Assembly: GCA_003427395.1 (NCBI GenBank)
Contig: BFEA01000069.1
Location: 3,240,196 to 3,302,415 of the forward strand
Length of the DNA stretch: 62,220 bases
Direction: 5' to 3'
Source: Chara braunii
Taxonomy: Eukaryota > Streptophyta > Charophyceae > Charales > Characeae
A program made the position numbers and the translations under genes. Positions within the stretch are counted from its first letter, which is position 1, and each line of letters opens with the position of its first letter. Shown piece after piece: positions 1 to 9,912 of this stretch. The notes under the pieces were generated by a model, which searched no databases, was not told the origin of the DNA, and was given only the letters and a program-made list of their open reading frames with translations.

Positions 1-2
1 AG

Positions 3-35
<33 letters not shown>

Positions 36-513
36 ATATCTGAGAGCATATTTCAGAACAACCACAGTTTTTCTGGAGAAAAAAACTGGAGAACACTATT
101 GGTTTTTGGAGGAAACTATTGAGAAAACTATAGTTTTTGGAGAAAACACTCGCAGGTATCAACCAACCACCCACTAGAGCAAGCTTCAGAAGCCATCTAG
201 AGTTTGCAATTTTTATTAAATTTTTTTATTATTATTTTTTTTGCAAATTTTCCAAAACATATTAGGAGAAATTAGGACGTAGCTCCATTTCTATCTATTG
301 AATTTTTTCATCTCCAGAATTCAGGGTCAATGGAGAGCTGTCAGACAGCAATTTGGATGAAATAGACTCGGAGGGGTCGCTCCACTCACTTGTCACTTTC
401 TATTGGGCACACTGTCGAAAGTACTTCCCCGTCTTCTTCTCTTCATAACCTTTTTTTGGCAACACAAAACCCCAGTCTTCTCCTTTTTTTTCCTTTTCTT
501 TTCAAGTTAAAAT
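1..513. other. AT-rich non-coding flank
   Basis: Opens with a poly(A) run (about 2-33). It then has AT-rich sequence with several variants of the word ggagaaaac, which looks like a decayed short tandem repeat (about 75-150). I see no coding region, RNA gene or promoter. Confidence 0.5.
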
Positions 514-644
514 GCCCAAAAAGTCCTTCGGGACATCCGTTAAAATTGGAACGATACACAGAAGATTAGCATGGCCCCTGCGCGAGGATGACACGCATAA
601 ATCGAGAGATTAAAAAAAAAAAAAAAAAAAAAAAGCCCAAAAAG
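514..644 (+). repeat. Target-site duplication around U6 insertion
   Basis: The 10-mer gcccaaaaag is at 514-523, directly before the U6 sequence, and again at 635-644, directly after its A-tail. The paralogous repeat at 6205-6419 has this 10-mer only once (6216-6225), so the duplication arose with the insertion. A target duplication plus an A-tail is the signature of LINE-driven retroposition. Confidence 0.88.
523..611 (+). pseudogene. U6 spliceosomal snRNA retropseudogene
   Basis: The segment reads as plant-type U6 snRNA: a 5' stem-loop (gtccttcgggac), then ttggaacgatac, the agcatggcccctgcgc region, ggatgacacgca and aaatcgaga. U6 is the catalytic RNA of the spliceosome. This copy is a retropseudogene. 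It stops about 89 nt in, without the usual 3' end and T-run of a Pol III transcript, and goes straight into a 23-nt A-tail bounded by a 10-bp target duplication. The ACAGAGA box, which pairs with the 5' splice site, reads ACACAGA. No TATA or upstream element of a U6 promoter is visible. The first g is shared with the duplication, so the 5' end is uncertain by one base. Confidence 0.92.
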
Positions 645-1106
645 AAAAAGCAAGAAAAAGACAAAAGAACTAATGGTCTGATGTGAAAAAAAGGGGATCC
701 CGTACTGTTCCAGTTTTGTGCGGGGTTCCTTTGGCAATGGCAAACATTTCGGACTGTTGCGTACGTGGCAGCACGCACATGAGGGTTGCCGTGAGGTTCG
801 TACGGAATGTCATGCACTGCTGGACCCCTTCCCTGCCGCAAAAAGAACGGGCCTGTTTTTTTTTTTCCATGATTGTTTCTTCAAGTCTGCCAGGCAATCG
901 TGGAACGTCAGATCAGACCTCATCCAGAAGATTCCCCCACCGTGCAACGTAAGCCCTCCGTGCTCTGCACTCCAAAAAAACTGTGGTTGTTCTGCAAGAA
1001 TTGTGAGGGCCTCGATACAATTTCTTTTCTTTCTTTTTCTTTTCTTTTTTTTCTTTTTTTTTTTCAATTTCTTTTCACCGCTCTTACGACAAACAGAGGA
1101 CTCTTA

Positions 1107-1951
1107 GGGTCTCGCTCCACTACTGTCCACTGTACAATTTTTTGGACATTTCTTGGACAGTTGTCAGAGCGAAAAATTGTACAGCGGACAGTGGAAAATG
1201 CGACATCGCTCCACTTAGGGCCTCGCCACACCAATGTCAAAACGGTGAAATTTTCGACAACTGTCAGACCACTTTCGACATTCACCAACTGTCAGACCAC
1301 TTTCGACATTCACCGTTTCGACACAATGGCCGCCTTCTCCACACCGCAGTTTCGTTTCTAGACAAGGGAAGAAAAACAAAAAAAAAGAAGAAGAAAAAAA
1401 CAAAAAAAAAGAAGAAGAAGACACGGGATCTTGAGGCATAGATGTCGAAATCAGCACATCCTTCAACACCTGGTCTCCGTGATGTCGAAACTGGACCCGC
1501 TGCAGGCGGGCCGTTCGACACCCATGTCGAAACCACCTTTCTGACCATTGTCGAAAAATTTTCGACATTTTTTCTTCGACAGTATGTGTGGCAAAGAAAA
1601 AATGTCAAAAACTTGAGTTTCGACATTGGTGTGGCGAGGCCCTTATTGTTCACTGTCCACCTCTCAAATTCGCGAGTTCACTAAGGACGCAGTGATAGAA
1701 CTACAAGACAGGGCGTTTGTCCGCCCCTACTCTAGGTGCACTGTCCAAATTCGGGTCCTCACGGTGAGTCCCTTGAAGGACTTTCCAGTAAACGAATTTT
1801 GCAGGCTGGGAGCTGTACATTCACGGACAGTAGATTTCCGACAGGGTTTCTCAAAACTGTCCAAGCCATTTTGCACATGTACAATGGACAGGAAGTGGAG
1901 CGAAGTACCACTGTCCGTTTTTGTACAGTGGACAGTAGTGGAGCGAGACCC
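1107..1951. mobile_element. Harbinger/Tourist-type MITE (outer)
   Basis: The left end gggtctcgctccactact and the right end agtagtggagcgagaccc are inverted repeats that continue with ctgtccactgtacaa. Both ends are flanked by TTA (1104-1106 and 1952-1954). A TTA duplication with GG(G/C)-type ends is typical of PIF/Harbinger MITEs. There is no coding capacity. A second MITE sits inside it, and its right end is tandemly duplicated just downstream. Confidence 0.78.
1218..1642. mobile_element. Harbinger/Tourist-type MITE (inner, nested)
   Basis: Perfect 21-bp inverted ends begin gggcctcgccacaccaatgt, with TTA on both sides (1215-1217 and 1643-1645). The interior has many ttcgacat/tgtcgaa words, including a 28-bp unit repeated twice (about 1260-1316), which look like subterminal repeats. 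It lies wholly inside the 1107-1951 element, so it inserted later. No transposase is encoded. Confidence 0.85.
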
Positions 1952-2077
1952 TTAAACCCCTGGTACACCGCACCAGCCTTGCAGAAAGTTTTACCACTGT
2001 CCGTTTTTGTACAGTGGACAGTAGTGGAGCGAGACCCTTAAACCCCTGGTACACCGCACCAGCCTTGCAGAAAGTTT
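1906..2077. repeat. 86-bp tandem duplication of a MITE end
   Basis: Two near-identical 86-bp units start at 1906 and 1992 (taccactgtccgtttttgta). Each has the right inverted end of the outer MITE plus following flank with cagccttgcagaaagttt. The outer element therefore has two alternative right ends, at 1951 and 2037. Confidence 0.85.
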
Positions 2078-2191
2078 TTGTCGCCACACGGCCCAGCCTT
2101 GCAGAAAGTTTTTTTTTTTTTTTTTTTTTTTTTTTTGAGAAGCTGACAATTCTCATTGCAAATTAATATTGGTCGAGGCCCTCACAATTCT

Positions 2192-2640
2192 TTTTTCTTT
2201 TTCCCAACCAATTCGATTACCTGTCAAATCTGGACAGGACGGCCTTTCAGGCCTTTTTTTTTTTTGTCATTATTATAGTATTACGGGGAACCCCGTAGCC
2301 GCCACATCCGTGCTCAGGGAGCTGCACCCACCAGCAGGTGCGATACGTGCTACAGCAGGTGGTCGATACCGGTAGCATCAGGACCGAGCTTCTTCGATGG
2401 GCCAGTCACTGTGCCTCCCCTCCGGGCCCCTCCCCCTATGAACATCAGCAGTCTCTGCTCAATGCCACTCGGGAGGACCTCACAATTCTACCCGGTAGTG
2501 GAACCAGAACCTTGCTGGAAACCGGGTCCAGCCTCCCACGACCACATCATCTCTCTGAAAAAAGCTCCTCAAAATAACCTTGAAGCTCAAAAAGGTTGGC
2601 TGATTCTACGGAAGATAAAACAGGTTCTATTCCTGCAGCG
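2192..2640. other. Non-coding, repeat fragments
   Basis: Holds poly(T) and the dispersed words acctcacaattctacccggt and gctggaaaccgggtccagc (2478-2536), which recur near 10845-10905 and, inverted, near 7010. No gene is recognised. Confidence 0.4.
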
Positions 2641-2649
2641 TTTCTGATT

Positions 2650-4704
2650 TTGACTGAGTAAACTCACTGGGCTAGTGAGTCCCTCCTTCCTAGCTCTTGC
2701 CTGGAAGCAGCCAGTCAGCAATTCTTAAATGTCCTTCTCCTGAGATAGTAGCAAAGGAACCATGAAGACCCCACGAGTTCAGAAACCAAGAGCATTTTTT
2801 TCCTTGTCTTCCTTTCACTGAACGCCGGTCTGTCCGGATGGCTAATCTTATCTCTTCTTTAGCCATTGCAATCTGTTGATGTGCAGAGAGAGACTCAGAG
2901 AGTTTCTCCCCTAAACACTTTAGAGTTTCTGCTCTTCCAAATGCTAGCCATCACTGCCCCTTTGCAGACCAGCGCTGCATAACCCCTCCCCTGTTGTAGG
3001 TTTGTAACAGTCTTTGTTAAACCGTACTGGATCCGTCCATCGTCCCAGGGCCATTCTGCACCTGCAATGCTCTGCCACCTGGACGTCCACCATTGCCAAA
3101 CTTCATCTCAAAGAGGACAGTATTTCCATATATGCACAGAGGACTCCCATCCCCACTCACAGCGTTTACATTGGATGTCCAGCGTCATGCCCTTTGATTC
3201 CAACCAATAGCTGATGCCATCACTTGTAAGGATTGCATCCATAATATCGCCGCTCAATTTGTGCACTCCCACCTTGGTGCTGTATTGGACTAGAGGAATA
3301 GGAACCTTCCCATCCTCAGACGTCCATCCATATAGCAGTGGCTCTATTTGACCATTGTTTCGTGCTTTCTGATAGATCACCAGGTTCGGTCTACTTTGCT
3401 TACCTCTGTCCCACACACGGGTCTCCTCGAGCCCTACTGTCGTGGGGACTATTACTTCCTCTGACGGGGACAGCACAAAATCACCCTCCCTCGTAGTCTT
3501 GATTGACCATGTTTCCAACTTCATTCCACCCCCTAGCTCCGGCCCTATCACTTTCCCCACACGCTCTTCCCTGGGTGAAGTGAAAACCCATGTACCACAC
3601 GCGTGTTCTGCGGACTCAACTAGCCTAGCTGTCCAGGAGTCCGGAATCGCCTCCGACAGTTCCCTATAATTACCTTCACTATTTCAGAGTCTGGGTATTT
3701 TAACCTTTAATTCGGAGGGGGTTTCCAATCCGAAGTATCTGCATCCCAGATATCCCTTATCTGAATGACCCCTTTTTCAATCCACTGTCTTCCAAAATTA
3801 TCTTTTCCAGTGGTTGAAGAAAGGGTTGAGCCATCTAGATGGTGGATTCTAGGATTGTCAAATAGATATTGATTTAATTTACCATTCACTATTACGGAAG
3901 AGGTGGCTTGGCTATACATTGTTTTAACCAGGCCTTTAAAGGCTGGACCAAAGCCCATCTTTGATAGGGCGGTGGCTACAAATGCCCAGCCCACCCTATC
4001 ATATGCCTTCTCCATATCCAGTAAGAGCACTGCCACTTCACGTTTCTACCCCCTAATCCAATCCAGGGCTTGAACAATTGTCAGAATATAATCAAAAATT
4101 GAGCGTCCTTTTACAAAGGCCCCCTGCTCCCAGCCAATCAGATCCGGGAGTAAATCAGCCAATCGAATAGCAAGTGCTTTCACTAAGATTTTATATGTCA
4201 CGTTAAGCACCGAAATAGGCCTATAGCTTGCAACTTGTGATTTGTCTCCTTTTTTGTACAGTAAGGAGATTACCCCCTTTGCGAAACCTCTTGGGAGGAT
4301 CCCGGTCTGAAAAATCCGGTTATTCTCACACAGGAAGGGAGCAAAGGCCTTCCAGCAACTTAGAAAAAGTTCCACAGGAAGCCCATCGAGGCCCAGGCAC
4401 TGACCCTTAGCCATGCAGTTAAACCACCAGTACTTGGGCACTGTGCGCCGCACCGGCCGCCCAAATCTCGAAGCAGCGCGGGCTGTCGATTCGATTTATC
4501 GACGGCCCGCCGGCCGCGGAAATCGCGTAGTGTTAATGCTAAGGCGTCGCCCAAGTACTGGTGGTTTAATGGCTCCTGTCAACTCCACGATGGTGAAAGG
4601 TTGATCCAGGACTCGACTGGCCGGTGTTGTAATCTTCACTGTCATGCAGTCCCAGTAGCCAGTACTTTCAGATAAGTCTGAGTCAAAGGATACAATGGGA
4701 TGGC
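2650..4704 (-). pseudogene. Degenerate non-LTR (LINE) retrotransposon, reverse transcriptase ORF
   Basis: Minus-strand frames give a LINE ORF2 in pieces: the start of the RT domain (TIVELTGAI, about 4570-4620, then MAKGQCLGLDGLPVELF, 4353-4412), a YRPISVLNVTYKI block near 4205, an LDMEKAYDRVGW block near 4000, and a C-terminal zf-RVT-like C-x2-C...H...C finger near 3110-3190 (CKRCEWGWESSVHIWKYC). The GCPLSP and FADD boxes are missing: the frame jumps from NGKLNQYLFDN to FGRQWIEKG near 3880-3800, an internal deletion that removes the catalytic aspartates. Frame breaks lie near 4040 and 3700. A MITE (4419-4569) interrupts the RT domain. Frames below 3108 look like the decayed C-terminus. The family normally copies its RNA at a nicked target; this copy cannot. 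Confidence 0.82.
4419..4569. mobile_element. TTAA-flanked MITE inside the LINE
   Basis: A 151-bp segment (including both flanks) with inverted ends ACCACCAGTACTTGGGC, flanked by TTAA on each side. With the MITE removed and one TTAA kept, the minus-strand LINE frame runs through without a break (TGAI, N, C, MAKGQ), so the insertion is precise. TTAA duplication is the hallmark of piggyBac-type transposition, but the ends do not look like classic piggyBac termini. A second copy is at 56318-56442. Confidence 0.88.
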
Positions 4705-5342
4705 GCTTGCAGAAAGTTTTTGTCACCACAAGCAAAACTCGGAGGCCCCGCGTGGCCAGGCCCGCCATTGACAAAAAATTGACGGCCTCTGAAGTGGTGC
4801 AGGTTTCGTGCTGACACTCGTGGGCCGACATGTTGTTGGTTTTTTTTTTTTTTTTTTTCATGGGCCGATATCGGCGATATGTGGTGTACCGGTAAGTAGT
4901 ACTGTAGGATCAGACTCTTACTACTATCAATTTCACATATGGAATTGAGGGTCCCGTCGTGGACTCTCAGCTTTCAGGAGTGCTGCAGGCTGTGGCCTCT
5001 GGAATAATCAAGAGTCCTCTCTGAATACTCTTGACTGATTTTCAAGTGTGGAGGCCGGAAATTCGACAGTGGCCCACCGACCTTTAGAAAATTGCATTCG
5101 AATTTGCGTTGTCAGGGACTGCTCCATCAACTTCCATGAAACCCATCTGCCTGGTCATGACCAAAAACCTTGCCCCTCCATAGCCTGTGTGGCGAAAGGG
5201 GGGGAAATTGTCGACCATCCGACTGTCGAAAATTTTCTGACATATGTCGAAACTTTTCGACATTCGATAGCCTGTGTGGCGGGCCTTTAAATGGAGCCAA
5301 GATCCACTCTCTAAAATTGATCAAAAGAGAGTAGTGGAGAGA
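4705..5342. other. Non-coding with MITE fragments
   Basis: Includes a gcagaaagtttttgtcaccac word shared with 2065-2085, a poly(T) run (4839-4858), and at 5210-5295 a truncated relative of the inner MITE at 1218 (gtcgaaaattttctgacat, then gtgtggcgggccttta). No gene is seen. Confidence 0.5.
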
Positions 5343-5459
5343 GGCCCCACTACTCACCAAAATGTGCAAATTGAGAATGAATCTTCCGCTAGAACATGGA
5401 AAGACACACCCCCATATTTTTTGTCTTTGGTGAATGTGGTGAGTAGTGGAGGGACGCCC
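5343..5459. mobile_element. Short MITE, family M3, copy A
   Basis: About 117 bp with inverted ends related to ccactactcacc / ggtgagtagtgg and a conserved core (gaatgaatcttccgctagaa, then catggaaagacacac and tttttgtcttt). The core recurs at 10252, 10553 and 13246. No coding capacity. Confidence 0.75.
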
Positions 5460-6204
5460 ATACTGCACTTCATATGAGGGCATGCTCACACTGCGGTACC
5501 AAATACCCATAATCCCCAGAATTCCGGAAAAAATAAAGACCAGGGATAGTCACACCAGGATCTCATTTCCCCAAACTACTTATTGGTGACCCCATTTCTC
5601 AGCGGCCTGAGGGCCTACAGGGTTCGGGAATTTGTGGTAACCTCAGGAGGTTACCCCAAATTCCCTTTCTTGTTTGGAATAGACCTGCTGAAATGGAAAG
5701 GAATTTGAAGACAAAGAGATTGCCAGGAAATATCTCGCAGTGTGACTGGAGCAGTCGAAGAGGACCCAAAATCCAGGCAGGCGCAAGTCTGTTGCAAAAT
5801 GGGGAAGCAATGTGGCCAGTCCAGCCACTACTTTCCCAAATCGGGCATCCCATTTGTTTAAGAAAATACGATTTTGAGTGCGCAGTATGAGCGTGCCCTG
5901 AGACACGGTCACCATATTCTGAAAAATGTGCCTTACGATTTCTGTCTTGGCACATTCCAGCCCGTATTTTTGTTTTTTGGAGGGGGGGGAGAACCTTTGT
6001 ATTTGTTAGCCTCAAAACGTGGGAAAAGTGCGGGAGGCCCTGTCAAGAGCGGGCGGGGAAAGCTTAACAGCAATTTCGTCAAAACGGACATTTGCGGTAG
6101 GCCCTGTCGGGAGGGGCCGGGGAACCTTTAACACAAATTAACAGCGACTTGGTTAAAACGGACATTTTTTATTTTTTCAACGAAATTGAAACCAACTAAT
6201 TTGG
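5460..6204. other. Non-coding; hairpin and TIR-element fragments
   Basis: Contains a 40-bp perfect-arm hairpin (5626-5665) and, at 6066-6200, two tandem starts of the TIR family that also occurs at 54981 and 58165 (aatttcgtcaaaacggacat). No gene is recognised. Confidence 0.5.
5626..5665. repeat. 40-bp hairpin
   Basis: The sequence gggaatttgtggtaacct is followed by a cagg loop and then its reverse complement, aggttacc-c-caaattccc, apart from one unpaired central position. It is too short for a MITE with visible duplication. Confidence 0.7.
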
Positions 6205-6419
6205 CAAGTTAAAATGCCCAAAAAGAAAAAGCAAGAAAAAGACAAAAGAACTAAGGGTTTGATCCCACGGTACTACTTAGCTTAAGAATTGTGAAAAAAA
6301 TGGGATCCCACACTGTTCCAGTTTTGTGGGGGGCTCCTTTGGCAATGGCAAACCTTTCGGACCGTTCCGTACCTGGCAGCATGCGCATGAGGGTTGCCGC
6401 GAGGTTCGTAGGGAATGTC
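6205..6419 (+). repeat. Dispersed repeat, copy 2 (empty site)
   Basis: Matches copy 1 at 501-811 but lacks the U6 insertion: aaaatgcccaaaaagaaaaa runs uninterrupted through 6212-6230. It therefore serves as the pre-insertion state of the copy-1 target. Confidence 0.85.
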
Positions 6420-6540
6420 GACCCCCACCTAGGCTGCCCTCACAACCTCCGCCTCGACCCCTCCTCCCCCCCCACCGTTGCCCTCTAACCCCCCCCCGCT
6501 ACCCCCCTGTCCCCCCCACCGGTACTCTCTCAGCCCCTGC
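6420..6540. repeat. C-rich tract
   Basis: Long pyrimidine tract with several runs of 7-9 C, so the minus strand has G-runs suited to G-quadruplex formation. No gene. Confidence 0.6.
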
Positions 6541-7134
6541 AATGCAACTAGACCGAAGAGGGCCTCGCGGGGCATGCAGTGGGAGAGTGACAAGGGCACA
6601 GACAAAAGGACAGAGTAAGAGGCAGAGAGTCAACGAAGGACAGAGGAGACAAAGGCGACATGACAAAAAAGACCAAGGGGCCCCCAACGGATCCACCGGT
6701 GCTGATCTCCACGGAGGTCGCAAAGGGGGAAGCCCCGGCCCCAGAAAGGTCAAAGCTGACACTGCAAAACATTGAGCATATGTTAAGTATGATATGCATG
6801 GTATAGGGTTTAAAGGGATTTAAAAGTCAGACAATAAAACAACTATTAGGGGGGCTGCTGAATAGGGCTGGGTTAAAAGATAATGGGTGCTCCAAGAAGG
6901 GATGGGTGTTACTAGAAGCTCCATGGGACGATGGAGTCCCGGTCCAGCAAGACAAATAACCACAGCCCCAGGAAACAATGACCAACAATTGCTGAACTAC
7001 AAGATGTATCAATGGGACGCTGGACCCGGTTTCCAGCAGGTGCAGCTCCCCACCAATAGATGGAGCCGCCCTATCGACAAGCCCTCAGTCCTGGCGGTTC
7101 TCGTACCACCACTAGGATAGAAAGCTTGCACAAG

Positions 7135-7166
<32 letters not shown>
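6541..7166 (+). mobile_element. Probable 3' end of a retroposon with poly(A) tail
   Basis: Ends in a pure A-tail (about 7139-7166). The last 150 bp before it (gggacgctggacccggtttc ... ctccccaccaatagatgg) is related to segments at 8875-8935 (inverted) and 10145-10200 (also followed by an A-tail), so this is a family sharing a 3' end. The upstream part encodes a basic Arg/Gly/Gln-rich stretch in one plus frame, but I cannot show it is a gene. The 5' boundary is a guess, and I found no clear target duplication. Confidence 0.45.
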
Positions 7167-7167
<1 letters not shown>

Positions 7168-8850
7168 ATTTTAACTATGGAGGAGTCCCGACTCTGAAGT
7201 TTTCAAAAAAGGACAAAAGAAAAAAAAGAAGCTTGAGACAAGTCAGGCTGATAGAAAACCAAAACGAGGTTGTTTGTTGAGGATTCCCCACCTCTCTCTC
7301 TTTCAATTGAACAAGACATGAGAGAGGATAGGGGGGGGTTAGCGGCAGCAGCGGCGGCAGTTGGGCTGCGGGGAGAAACCGGTCCGTGCCTTAGGCACGG
7401 ACCGCCGGGACCGGTGAAGCCGACGCGCGTGAGGAAATGGGGTCACGCTTCGTGTTCAGCACTTTCGAGGTGACCTTCATAGAGGTGGGATTCTGGGCCA
7501 GATCCATAAGGGATAACGAGCACGTCGAGCAGTACCCTAATGATGATGATGGTTATGACGAACCATTACCATAATGATGATGTTGAACCACACCCTGTTG
7601 ATGATGGTATGATGATGTGATGACGAGCAGCACCCTGATGATGATGACGAATTGCGCTGCTGCCTGCTTTCGTGTCTTTAACCGTTGAACCAGCTCACAC
7701 GAACGCTTTAAACCGCCAGCTCTTTTTGATGCTCCAGCTTGTATCCTCCCACTATGCATGAGAAGATGCTCCTCACTTTCTGCCCGCACTGCCCAACCGA
7801 CCTCCACTAGATTCGTGCAGGAGCATAGGAGCAGGTCCACTACCATGCCCAAGATCTCATGAAGACTATCCTAATCATCTCTACAGCCTGCCCTTCCTCC
7901 AGGGTGTCAACCCGTGACACCACATAAATGAAGCACATAACAAGAGACCTCTTCAGCCTAGGTTATCAAGGCTGGAAGGACGTTCAGCCGAAGCATCACG
8001 TCAATGGCCACGCCAGACAAGATCAACGGAACCTCGCGCCATCACCCACATCACCTCCTCGATATTCCTTGCCGGGAGCCATGCCGACAAGGCGCCACCA
8101 ACTCACAAGCCGGCTCATGTCGATAGTGGAGCGACGAGGCGCTCCAGGTCGCGCCGCGCCGCCGTGCGCATTACAACGGTTACATCTCGCTGTACAGTTA
8201 GCTACACAGAGCACACATAGCCTTCGGGCAGATACGGACATGGCTTGTGTCTTTTCAGTACAGTCACAAAAACAGTTTACACTTAAGGCATTCTCCCAAA
8301 CATAACACACCGCCAGGTAACCCTATCTGACCATAAACCTAGTTTGTATACATGCCCAAATTGCAATTTGAAACTCGTTTTTTGTCCAAAGTGTATTTTC
8401 AAATTCTTTTTGTGACCGCCGCCTAGTTTCCCTTTTCTTTTTTAAACCACCGCTCCCCCTCATTGCCCAAAGTCGACTTCCCGGGGAGTTATGGCCGGAA
8501 ATGGAGGGGGGTCGGCGACCTAAAAAAAAATAAAAATAAACTGAAGTTATGAATTTCAGGTGCTGCACTTTTCATTTTCTTTGTTTTTTTTTTTAGGGGG
8601 AAAAAACAAAAAAAAACACGCAGTGAACCTTCCAGCATAACATGGAAATGTACACCGTCCATGCGTGTCAGGGGCAGTGTGTTCAGGCACGAAATGCGGT
8701 AGCACCTGCAGTTACGTTTTGAAATTTTTTTTTGCAGAGTACAAAAAAAAAGAAAACCAAGAATGAAATGAGGCCCACCCTGTACTACTGGTAGGCCGAA
8801 GGTGAAATGCTAATGTCGGCCTACCGGTCCCCCCTACTTTATGACGTCTG
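7167..8850. other. Non-coding; degenerate trinucleotide tract
   Basis: Includes a poly-GAT/ATG-type region (about 7535-7655) and a short inverted pair gtccgtgcc/ggcacggac (7382-7403). The rest has neither a convincing frame nor an RNA gene that I can see. Confidence 0.45.
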
Positions 8851-9129
8851 GGGTAGCGGTGTTTAAGAACAATGCTGCAATCTATTTGCTGGGAGCAGCG
8901 CGTGCTGGGAACCAGGACCAGCGTCCCATATAACGATATGCAGAGCGATTTGAAACACCAAGGCCATTACCCAGCGCTGGCCGAGAATAAAGTCTGAATA
9001 ACCAGAACATTCGTCATTCATGAGAAAGCTACTGAACCACTCACTAAATGCACTGGAACCTACCCAATACCAACATACCCACGTGTTGCCCAGCAGAGCA
9101 AACCCTAGCTCACCAAAGCAGAATTGCAA
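8850..9129 (-). pseudogene. Fragment of retroposon family, minus-strand coding trace
   Basis: A short minus-strand frame ends in IWDAGPGSQHALLPANR. The plus strand at about 7010-7060 reads QWDAGPGFQQVQLPTNR, and the DNA around the two is also alike. This is a shared dispersed sequence, possibly a retroposon C-terminus. Function unknown. Confidence 0.35.
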
Positions 9130-9364
9130 ATTTTGCAGATTTTGCTGCTATGCCACGGCTGTGTGAGTACGAGTAGGCCCTTAGTGCTCCACTTTCTCTG
9201 TACATTGACATAATGATTGCGGCTGGATGGTGTCTGCCAACATGGCTGCATAATTTTTTCCTTAGAGCGCAGAATCTGATGGGAACTGCGTACAAAGTAA
9301 TGTACTCATTCAGCCTGGGAACTTGTCCAGGACCCCCTTATTTTCGGATTCTCAAAACGAGATT

Positions 9365-9535
9365 GGGGGCAGAGGGAAAGGGAAGAAAGGGTGGAGAGGG
9401 GCCAGGGTAGTGATGGGGGTGGGGGGGATATGCGGGTGAGAAGGGGGGTACGGAGGGGAGAAGGGGGGTATGGAGGGGGGAAGGCCGGTATTTGTGGTGG
9501 GTTGGGGTGGGGTGCCGGGTGAGGAGACGGGAGAA
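9365..9535 (+). repeat. G-rich purine tract
   Basis: Many runs of 4-7 G separated by short A/T-containing spacers (for example ggtgggggggatatgc), a sequence able to form G-quadruplexes. The unit gagaaggggggta repeats imperfectly. No gene. Confidence 0.65.
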
Positions 9536-9750
9536 GAGCGTTTTCCACTTCTGTGAAATCAGTGGTTGGGATGACACGAGATGAAGGAAAGGGGATTCCG
9601 AAGCAGATAATGGGACCCTGCAAGCACAGAAAGTAAAATTTGAGGGGGGCTCAGTCTAACCCCCCATTGGGTTGCACACGTTACACGTTACTGATGTCCC
9701 CCGCTCCAGTCATAGCAGCGGGGGAATCTACCTCTTTTCCCAAGTCACCA

Positions 9751-9820
9751 GGGCTATGTGGCTGAATGGATCTGGACCTTTTGGTCATATTTCACACGTC
9801 ATGAGTTCGAGTGGAGAACT
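9751..9820 (+). repeat. tRNA-like sequence (SINE head or tRNA pseudogene)
   Basis: TGGCTGAATGG (9759-9769) fits the Pol III A box, and GAGTTCGAGTG (9803-9813) resembles the B box 44 nt further on, the normal tRNA spacing. A full cloverleaf does not close, so this is a tRNA-derived SINE head or a decayed tRNA, not a functional gene. Confidence 0.5.
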
Positions 9821-9845
9821 GGTGTTAATCTGAATTCAAACTTGA

Positions 9846-9912
9846 AAAAGTCAACCCTCCATACTGAAATCGAACTCTTTTTTTTTTTTTTCGATAAAAG
9901 TCAACCCTCCAT
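9846..9912. repeat. 17-bp direct repeat flanking a T-tract insert
   Basis: AAAAGTCAACCCTCCAT occurs at 9846-9862 and 9896-9912. Between them are 33 bp ending in a long T-run plus tcgat. This looks like a target duplication around a very short minus-strand retroposition product. Confidence 0.6.

Larger units (their letters stand above)
501..811 (+). repeat. Dispersed repeat, copy 1 (filled by U6 insertion)
   Basis: From ttcaagttaaaatgccc to ttcgtacggaatgtc this segment matches 6205-6419 closely along its length. Copy 1 carries an extra 121-bp block (524-644) holding a U6-derived sequence, a poly(A) tail and the second copy of a 10-bp target duplication. Copy 2 instead carries a short extra stretch near 6256-6290. 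The repeat has no open frame I trust and its class is unknown. Confidence 0.8.
998..2191. repeat. Outermost inverted repeat of a nested MITE cluster
   Basis: The words gaattgtgagggcctcga (from 998) and tcgaggccctcacaattc (from about 2173) are inverted copies enclosing the two Harbinger-type MITEs below. The same word, cctcacaattct, recurs near 2480 and 10845, so it is the end of a dispersed family. I cannot tell whether this is a third enclosing element or two separate ends. Confidence 0.5.

Noticed and set aside
523-611. Functional U6 snRNA gene
   Set aside because: No U6 promoter elements, truncated 3' end without the Pol III T-run, altered ACAGAGA box, A-tail and target duplication.
9751-9820. 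Functional tRNA gene
   Set aside because: A and B boxes fit, but the acceptor and T-arms do not fold properly, and no Pol III terminator follows closely.
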